Source of the DNA: Deltaproteobacteria bacterium
Lineage (GTDB): Bacteria; Myxococcota_A; Polyangia; Haliangiales; JADYYK01
Length of the DNA stretch: 44,330 bases
Direction: 5' to 3'
NCBI GenBank assembly: GCA_020853705.1
Contig: JADYYK010000033.1
Location: 1-44,330, forward strand
Shown here: positions 37,258 through 44,330 of the stretch, piece after piece
Numbering within the stretch: position 1 is the stretch's first letter
Layout: the number at the start of each line of letters is the position of its first letter
Position numbers and translations under genes: made by a program
The notes under the pieces: model-generated
What the model saw: the letters and a program-made list of their open reading frames with translations, nothing else
Database searches by the model: none
What the model was told of the DNA's origin: nothing

Positions 37258-37258
<1 letters not shown>
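37232..37258 (+). CDS. Possible 8-codon leader peptide (MTPPPEIC) upstream of accC
   Basis: ATG at 37232 has a well-placed GGAG (37221-37224). Eight codons encode Met-Thr-Pro-Pro-Pro-Glu-Ile-Cys, and the TGA shares its A with the accC ATG (TGATG). A run of three prolines is a known ribosome-slowing sequence relieved by EF-P. It could couple or tune accC translation. Chance occurrence is possible in this GC-rich sequence. Confidence 0.4.
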
Positions 37259-38607
<1,349 letters not shown>

Positions 38608-38802
38608 CAGCCACCTGACTCAAAATCGCCCGGCGCGCCTGCGTGACCGTGCGTGAGCCAGGTCACCAGGGTCAACTTCGTTGCCAGCCTCGTGCTGGCC
38701 AGCGAATCCCTGCTCGCCGGGCTGATCCGGCGCCTGTGTGGCATCGTACAAGCAATCGAAACAGTTGCCGAAATCAGTCCGCTGGGGGTGGAGATTTACA
38801 AC

Positions 38803-38831
38803 TTGACCCCGATTGCATGGTTGCCTACGCT
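38803..38831 (+). promoter_or_regulatory. Sigma70-type promoter of the TPR gene
   Basis: TTGACC (38803-38808), 17 bases, TACGCT (38826-38831), about 60 bases before the TPR start. The 286-base gap 38608-38893 contains a short open frame (38653-38841) that I take as chance, and a weaker GG-N10-GC match at 38740-38753. Nothing else is recognised in it. Confidence 0.5.
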
Positions 38832-38893
38832 ATCTGGATAGGCGGAGTCCGACTTCCGCACGTGCGCCCGCTGGGTGGAGGACCCTTCCGAAG

Positions 38894-41695
38894 GTGGCCA
38901 TCAACAAAAACAAGGTCATGGAAGGGGCCCTCAAGCTCGCGGAGAAGGGCGCGTACGATAAGGCCGTCAAGGAATACTTGAAGGTCGTCCAGGAAGATCC
39001 CAAGGACGTCCGGGTCTGGCTGAAGATTGGTGACCTCTACGCCAAGAAGGGCGCCAAGCAGGAGGCCACCGACACCTATCTCAAGGTGGCGGAGCTCTAC
39101 ACCGAGCAGGGCTTCTTCCTGAAGGCGGTCGCCGTCTTCAAGCAGGTCCTCAAGCTCGACCCCCGCCTCATCGACGTCAACCTCAAGCTGGCCCAGCTGT
39201 ACAAGCAGCTGCAGCTGCCCGCCGAGGCGATGGCGCAGTTCGAGTACGTCGCGACCTTCTGTCATCGCGAGGGCAACAGCGCCGGCGCGGTCGAGGCGCT
39301 GCGCCAGATCCTCGAGATCGATCCCAACAACGTCGCCACCCGCATCAAGCTGGCCGAGCTGTACTCCAAGGAGGGCCTGTCCAAGGAGGCCATCGTGGAG
39401 TTCACCACCGTGGCCAACAACCTGCGCGCCGCCGGCAGGCAGGACGACTTCGTCAAGGTCGCCGAGCGCCTGGTCTGGCACCAGCCCGACAACCGCCTGC
39501 TCAACCGCGAGCTGGCCGAGATCTACGTCAAGCGCGGCGATCCCCGGCGCGCGCTGCAGAAGCTGCAGGCCTGCTTCAAGGCCGACCCGCGCGACGTCGA
39601 GACCCTGCACCTCCTGGCCGGCGCCTTCGAGGAGCTGGGGCAGACCGCGAAGACCATCTCCGTGCTCAAGGAGCTGGCGCGCATCCACCAGGAGAACGGC
39701 CACAACGACAAGCGCCTCGACGTGCTGCGCCGCATCGGCCAGCTGTCACCTGATGACACCGAGGTGCGCGCCGCGTTCGGGGGCGGGGCGACCTCGCAGC
39801 GGATCAGCCTGCCGACGCCGCCGCCGCCGCCGCCCGTGCAGCCGCAGCCGCCGCCACAGCCGCAGTTCCAGATGGCCCCCCCGCCGCGCACCAGCGGGCT
39901 GCCGCCGCTGACGCTGCAGGCCTCGCCGGGCGCGCCGTCGCAGCCCATGGGCATGACCGGCTCGATGCCCATCGTCACCATCGAGGAGGCCCTGGGCGCC
40001 CCCCGCGTGGCCACGCCGATGAAGGGCGTGCCCGGGCTGCCCGGCGCCAGCGACATGCCGCCTGCGGGGCGCGCGCCGATGATGCCGCCGCGCTCGACCG
40101 GCGCTGGCACCGGTGGCCACCGCGCGATGTCGTCGCAGCCTCCCATCCAGCTCGAGGAGGAGCTGGTCCCCGACGACGAGTTTGGCTACGACGTCAGCGG
40201 CCAGAACCCGGCCATGCCGGGCGGCGTGTTCGAGGACGACCCGTCGCGCCAGAACAGCGCCGACGACTTCACCGAGGAGGTCGCCAAGGTCCTGGCCGAG
40301 GCCGACGTCTACGTGAAGTACGGCCTGCACCAGAAGGCCATCGATCATGTGCGCCCCATCCTGGCGCGCGATGCGCGCAACGTGGAGGCGCACGAGAAGC
40401 TCAAGGAGGTCTACCTCAAGCTCGGGCGCTATGACGAGGCGGCGACCGCGCTGGCGGCGCTGGTCGAGATCACCGGCTCGGCGCGCTCCGAGGTGGCGGC
40501 GACCTTCCTCGGCGAGCTGGCCGCGCTGATCCCCGGTGACGAGCGCGTGCGCGCGCTGGCCGAGCGCTTCATGCTGCCGCTGCCCGACGCCGAGATGGCG
40601 CTGGACGCGCGCGGCAGCGAGCCGGCGCCGCTGGAGCCCCCCGGCGCACAGCGCGGCAAGCGGCCCGACACCATGGGCTACGGCGACGAGTTCTCCGACG
40701 ACATCATCGTGGCCGAGGCCGAAGCCGAGCCCGAGGCCGACATGGTCGTCGAGGTGCCGCCGCTCGATCACGAGTCGGGCAACTTCCCCAAGGCGGCCCG
40801 CCAGGCCACCGCGACGTTGCGCCAGGTCATGCCGGTCGGCGAGAACACGCTCGACGACGAGGGCGACGGCCTGGGCGACCCCAGCCAGTTCGACAGCGGC
40901 CTGGTCGAGCTGGAGCCCGACGCCTCCAGCGTCGACGGAGCTGCCATCGGCGTGGCCACGGAGTCGCCGGCGTCCGAGACGCAGTCGGGCATCGCGATGG
41001 TCGGCGGCGACGACGACGGCGGCAGCCTGGAGGACGACCTCGACGAGGCCGACTTCTTCGTGCAGCAGAACCTGTACGGCGAGGCGCGCAACATCCTCGA
41101 GGCGCTGCTGGCGCGCTACCCCAACCATCCCCTGGTGCAGGCCAAGCTGCAGGACGTCGAGGCGCTGGCCAGCGTGGGCGAGGCCGAGGCGCCGCCGGCT
41201 GCCCCGGCGTCGGTGCGCGCACCGGAGCCCGAGCCCGAGCGCGTCTACCAGCTGACGCAGCCGCGCAGCGTGGTCGCCAAGCTTGGCGACGACGACGTCG
41301 AGACGCACTACGACCTCGGCATCGCCTACAAGGAGATGGGCCTGCACGACGACGCCATCAAGGAGTTCCAGGTCGTCATGCAGCTGCCCGGGCGCGCGGT
41401 GCAGTGCGCCATGATGATCGGCCTGTGCTACGCCGAGATGGGCCAGCACAGCGAGGCCATCAACCAGTACAAGCAGGCGCTGTACGAGCCGCAGATCACC
41501 GAGCGCGAGGCGCTGGCGCTGTACTTCGAGCTGGGCCAGTCCTACGAGCGCCTGAGCGACGGCGGCGAGGCGCTGTACTACTACGAGAAGGTCGCCAAGC
41601 GCGACCCGCGCTTCCGCGAGGTCGGCAAGCGCATCAACGCCCTGCGCGAGAAGCTGGGCGACGGGGCCGGCAAGCCGCGCTCCTCGGACGCCTAG
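38894..41695 (+). CDS. TPR-repeat protein (SgmX-like candidate)
   Basis: A 933-residue soluble protein. N-terminal TPRs (about 8-290) begin with the family start MAINKNKVMEGALKLAEKG. A Pro/Gln/Met-rich linker (about 310-420) is followed by a second TPR block (about 455-545), an acidic Asp/Glu linker (about 590-730), and C-terminal TPRs (about 735-925, ETHYDLGIAYKEMGLHDDAI). I use the GTG at 38894. Its position after accB-accC recalls the MglA-effector TPR protein SgmX of Myxococcus xanthus; this assignment is by gene order and needs comparison. Own promoter likely. Confidence 0.88.
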   Translation: MAINKNKVMEGALKLAEKGAYDKAVKEYLKVVQEDPKDVRVWLKIGDLYAKKGAKQEATDTYLKVAELYTEQGFFLKAVAVFKQVLKLDPRLIDVNLKLAQLYKQLQLPAEAMAQFEYVATFCHREGNSAGAVEALRQILEIDPNNVATRIKLAELYSKEGLSKEAIVEFTTVANNLRAAGRQDDFVKVAERLVWHQPDNRLLNRELAEIYVKRGDPRRALQKLQACFKADPRDVETLHLLAGAFEELGQTAKTISVLKELARIHQENGHNDKRLDVLRRIGQLSPDDTEVRAAFGGGATSQRISLPTPPPPPPVQPQPPPQPQFQMAPPPRTSGLPPLTLQASPGAPSQPMGMTGSMPIVTIEEALGAPRVATPMKGVPGLPGASDMPPAGRAPMMPPRSTGAGTGGHRAMSSQPPIQLEEELVPDDEFGYDVSGQNPAMPGGVFEDDPSRQNSADDFTEEVAKVLAEADVYVKYGLHQKAIDHVRPILARDARNVEAHEKLKEVYLKLGRYDEAATALAALVEITGSARSEVAATFLGELAALIPGDERVRALAERFMLPLPDAEMALDARGSEPAPLEPPGAQRGKRPDTMGYGDEFSDDIIVAEAEAEPEADMVVEVPPLDHESGNFPKAARQATATLRQVMPVGENTLDDEGDGLGDPSQFDSGLVELEPDASSVDGAAIGVATESPASETQSGIAMVGGDDDGGSLEDDLDEADFFVQQNLYGEARNILEALLARYPNHPLVQAKLQDVEALASVGEAEAPPAAPASVRAPEPEPERVYQLTQPRSVVAKLGDDDVETHYDLGIAYKEMGLHDDAIKEFQVVMQLPGRAVQCAMMIGLCYAEMGQHSEAINQYKQALYEPQITEREALALYFELGQSYERLSDGGEALYYYEKVAKRDPRFREVGKRINALREKLGDGAGKPRSSDA

Positions 41696-41770
41696 CGACC
41701 GAGGAGCGCGTGCCTCTCGCCTCGAACAAGTAGCACCCGGCGCGCCTGTGTGCCGATGCGGACGGTGCCG

Positions 41771-43174
41771 ATGTCGAGAGAGTGGACGGTCGGGGTCGGG
41801 CTACTGGCGGCGACGCTGACGCTGGCGTCGTGCCGGCGCGTCGGCCGTGGTGGTGGCGGCGGCGGCGCCCGCCGGGTCGACGCCGGGGTGGTGCACCGGG
41901 AGGGCAAGATCGACCTGCCGGGCCCACGCCACGCGCAGGTGCTCGCGCTGGTGCCGGGGCATGACCGCCTGGCCCTGCTGGTGTGGCAGGACGCCACCGG
42001 CATCTGGACCAGCAGCGCGACCGCGAGCCAGCGCATCGCAGAGCCCGACCCGGAGGCCGTGGCCGCCTGGGACGGCGAGCGTGTGCACGTGCTCGGCAAC
42101 CTGGAGCGCCTGGCGCTGACGCCCGATGGCAGCGTCGTGGTGCGCGGCCCGGGCGTACCTGGCAAGCTGCGCATCGCGGTCGCCGCCGCGCGGGGGCTGG
42201 TTGCCATCCGCGAGCGTTGCGCGGGGCCGCGACAGGCCGCGTGCACCCGCTTCGCGGACGTCAGCATCGACGGTGGCGATACCTGGCTGCCCGAGCAGCA
42301 GCTGAAGCTTCTCAGGGGCGAACCGCTGGGCGAGGTGGTCGGATTCCTGGATGCCGGAGTGCCGACCTGGGTCGAGGCCTCGGTCCCGGCGATGGTGCGT
42401 CATGTCGACGCCGCGGGGGTGGTGCGCACCGACGGCGAGTTACCAGTGCGCCCGGGGAGCATCTCTCCCGGCGACGACGTCGCTTACTGGGTCGCCACCA
42501 ACGCCCCCAGGGTCGCCGCCTGTCCGGGCTCGCCGGCCAGGATGCTGTGGGCCGGCGGCGGGACGAAGTTCGGGCTCCATGTCGGCACCGTCGCGAAGGT
42601 GCTGGCGGACATGGACTCGACCGAGGCGGGCGACCCCGGCGGCGTCTTCCAGCTGTACTGCGCCGGTGACGAGCTCCTGTTGACCATCACCAGGGGCCCC
42701 TTGTTCAGCGACATCCCAGCGCCCGATCCGAGCGTGCTGGCCTCCCACGATGGCGGTGCGACCTGGCTCGACCTGGAGATCCCCATGCCCGACGCGCCGA
42801 TCTTCGGGGTGGTGGGGGCGCCTCCGCATGCGCGACTCTACTTCGGCAAGGTCGGCCCGGAGGCCCCCAGCGCTGACGGCCCGGCCCTCGATGAGGCCGG
42901 CCTCCGGTACCTGCGACAGGGACGGCTGCACAGCGTGGACCAGAGCGTCGCCGGCTTCGTTGGCACGCCACAGGACACCGGGATCCCGGACAACTCGCTG
43001 CTGGGCGTCGGCCACCGGGTGCGCTTCTACGACATGGAGGCCTGGCGCATCCTGCCCCTGCCCGGCGGCGGCGCGCTGCTGGTCTGGGTCGAGCCAATCG
43101 CGCCCACGCTGCAGGCGCCCGACTCGGAGGCGCTGCGCGCGCTCCAGCGGGTGGGCTGGCGTTACATCGAATAA
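41771..43174 (+). CDS. Lipoprotein with Asp-box (BNR/sialidase-like) repeats
   Basis: About 467 residues from the ATG at 41771 (MSREWTVGVGLLAA, lipobox TLASC); a GTG at 41750 and an ATG at 41756 are alternatives. The mature part looks like a beta-propeller: two Asp boxes are clear, SIDGGDTWLP and SHDGGATWLD, the SxDxGxTW motif found in sialidases, Vps10 and Ycf48-like proteins. I see no sialidase active-site arginines. A Gly-rich run follows the lipid anchor. Function unknown. Confidence 0.82.
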   Translation: MSREWTVGVGLLAATLTLASCRRVGRGGGGGGARRVDAGVVHREGKIDLPGPRHAQVLALVPGHDRLALLVWQDATGIWTSSATASQRIAEPDPEAVAAWDGERVHVLGNLERLALTPDGSVVVRGPGVPGKLRIAVAAARGLVAIRERCAGPRQAACTRFADVSIDGGDTWLPEQQLKLLRGEPLGEVVGFLDAGVPTWVEASVPAMVRHVDAAGVVRTDGELPVRPGSISPGDDVAYWVATNAPRVAACPGSPARMLWAGGGTKFGLHVGTVAKVLADMDSTEAGDPGGVFQLYCAGDELLLTITRGPLFSDIPAPDPSVLASHDGGATWLDLEIPMPDAPIFGVVGAPPHARLYFGKVGPEAPSADGPALDEAGLRYLRQGRLHSVDQSVAGFVGTPQDTGIPDNSLLGVGHRVRFYDMEAWRILPLPGGGALLVWVEPIAPTLQAPDSEALRALQRVGWRYIE

Positions 43175-43249
43175 ACCGAATCATCGCATCCGGACTATGA
43201 GTTTGTCGTTGCCTGCCTGGGCCCTTATCTATGGGGGTCAGGAGGCTCG

Positions 43250-44330
43250 ATGGTCTGGGTCTATATCGCATTCGTGACGATGATCTTGCTGCTGCTGGCC
43301 CTGGATCTCGGGGTCATCAACCGCAAGGCGCACGTCATCGGCGTGCGCGAGGCGCTGGGCTGGTCGACGCTGTGGATCTCGCTGGGGCTGGCCTTCGGCG
43401 GCGTCATCTACCTGGGCTACGAGCAGCAGTGGTTCGGCCTGGGCACCAACGTGGATCTCCTGGTGACCGAGCCGGTGCAGCGTGGCGGCGTCGCCATCTA
43501 CAACGACGGCTGGAGCGCGCTGACCAAGTACCTGACCGGCTACCTGGTCGAGAAGTCGCTGGCCATCGACAACATCTTCGTCATCGCCATCGTGTTCGGC
43601 TCCTTCGGGGTGCCCGGGATGTACCAGCACCGCGTGCTGTTCTGGGGCATCGTCGGCGCGCTGCTGATGCGCGGCGCCATGATCGCGGTCGGCGTCAAGC
43701 TGCTGGCCGAGGTGTCGTGGGTCATCTACATCTTCGGCGGCTTCCTCATCGTCACCGGCGTCAAGATGCTGGTCGCCAAGGAGGGCGAACACGACCACAG
43801 CAAGCACCCGCTGCTGCGCCTGTGGCGGCGCATCATGCCGGTCAGCGAGCGCTACCACGGGCAGCACTTCTTCGTGCGCGGCGGCTCGCCGGCGGCCGAG
43901 GAGGCCGCCACCCCGGGCGCAGAGAAGCAGCCCGACAGCGTGCTGGCGCGAGTCGGCAAGGGCGTGCTGGTGACCACGCCGCTGTTCCTGGCGCTGCTCA
44001 TGATCGAGCTCACCGACGTGGTCTTCGCGGTCGACTCGATCCCGGCCATCTTCGCCATCACCGGCGACGCCTTCCTGGTGTTCTCGTCCAACGTGATGGC
44101 CATGCTGGGGCTGCGCAGCCTGTACTTCGCGCTGGCCGGCATGATGAGCCGCTTCAAGTACCTCAAGGTGTCGCTGGCGGCGATCCTGATGCTGGTGGGC
44201 GGCAAGATGCTGGCGCACAGCTGGCTCAAGGAGTGGCTGGGCGCGCACTTCAACCTGTACCTGCTGGCGGCGATCCTGGGCATCCTGGCCGCGGGGGTCG
44301 CGGTGTCCCTGCTGGCCACGCGCGGCCAGC
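43250..44330 (+). CDS. TerC-family membrane protein, cut by window edge
   Basis: At least 360 residues of a TerC/Alx-type multi-pass membrane protein. TerC motifs are present: LLALDLGVINRKAH in helix 1, EKSLAIDNIFVIAIVFG, and FAVDSIPAIFAIT, with conserved intramembrane Asp. Alx and some relatives export manganese; tellurite resistance is the historical name. GGAGG at 43241 sets the ATG. The cytoplasmic loop (about 177-225) is His- and Glu-rich. The reading frame is open at base 44330, so the C-terminus is missing here. Confidence 0.94.
   Translation, partial: MVWVYIAFVTMILLLLALDLGVINRKAHVIGVREALGWSTLWISLGLAFGGVIYLGYEQQWFGLGTNVDLLVTEPVQRGGVAIYNDGWSALTKYLTGYLVEKSLAIDNIFVIAIVFGSFGVPGMYQHRVLFWGIVGALLMRGAMIAVGVKLLAEVSWVIYIFGGFLIVTGVKMLVAKEGEHDHSKHPLLRLWRRIMPVSERYHGQHFFVRGGSPAAEEAATPGAEKQPDSVLARVGKGVLVTTPLFLALLMIELTDVVFAVDSIPAIFAITGDAFLVFSSNVMAMLGLRSLYFALAGMMSRFKYLKVSLAAILMLVGGKMLAHSWLKEWLGAHFNLYLLAAILGILAAGVAVSLLATRGQ

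Noticed and set aside
38740..38753. GG-N10-GC match (TGGCAT...AAGCA) as a sigma54 promoter for the TPR gene.
   Set aside because: The -12 part is poor and a better sigma70-type promoter lies closer to the start.
38653..38841. 62-codon frame upstream of the TPR gene.
   Set aside because: It overlaps a good promoter (38803-38831), lacks a ribosome binding site and has no recognisable domain.
43175..43249. Manganese riboswitch (yybP-ykoY) before the TerC-family gene.
   Set aside because: The gap is only 75 bases and I cannot find the conserved loops of that riboswitch.

Overview
The window is very GC-rich, packs genes tightly with many 1-4 base stop/start overlaps, and uses GTG and TTG starts often. 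Its gene content points to a myxobacterium (Myxococcota; a Kofleriaceae/Haliangium-like or Polyangiales-like lineage is my guess). Pointers are numerous lipoproteins with Asp/Ala-rich linkers, an FHA-sigma54 activator, a Hanks-type Ser/Thr kinase with a zinc-ribbon N-terminus and Ser/Pro/Ala-repeat linkers, an FG-GAP/ASPIC protein, a hybrid PAS histidine kinase, and a Roadblock protein near a long TPR protein. I saw no rRNA, tRNA, CRISPR array, transposase or phage gene.

Layout. 1-3383 (minus): urease genes ureD, a fused ureAB and ureC; the other accessory genes would lie left of the window. 3420-5312 (plus): hybrid histidine kinase. 5368-9638: an AraC-type regulator diverging from a three-gene overlapping operon (PF10118 di-iron-type hydrolase, alpha/beta hydrolase, Baeyer-Villiger-type monooxygenase). 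9663-12187 (plus): FHA-sigma54 activator coupled to a lipoprotein hydrolase. 12252-15909: small lipoprotein, START-like protein, a YfhL-type ferredoxin behind a good sigma54-type promoter, a Cys-rich lipoprotein and exonuclease III. 15930-22112 (minus): Ig-like lipoprotein, Fpg/MutM glycosylase, inorganic pyrophosphatase, CHAD protein and FG-GAP/ASPIC protein. 22200-25807 (plus): a coupled pair, a cysteine-cluster (YkgJ/FliB family) protein with a PqqD-like N-terminus and a beta-helix/diheme cytochrome lipoprotein. 25895-31165 (minus): a four-gene operon of a degenerate lipoate ligase, a Gly-rich lipoprotein, a membrane protein and a Ser/Thr kinase. 31419-38607 (plus): comM/yifB, aroK, aroB, a lipoprotein, a Roadblock protein, aroQ, accB and accC. 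38894-44330 (plus): TPR protein, Asp-box lipoprotein, and a TerC-family transporter cut by the window edge.

How the genes work together. aroK, aroB and aroQ give three shikimate-pathway steps. accB and accC give the biotin carboxyl carrier and biotin carboxylase of acetyl-CoA carboxylase; they are separated by a spacer with five consecutive hairpins and a tiny triple-proline reading frame. The aro-acc-TPR order recalls the Myxococcus region downstream of the type IV pilus genes, where an MglA-linked TPR protein lies. The least explained unit is 22200-25807, a possible peptide- or protein-modification enzyme coupled to an exported haem protein. Short tandem repeats with units of 6, 15, 24 and 30 bp are unusually common, both inside genes and in promoters.
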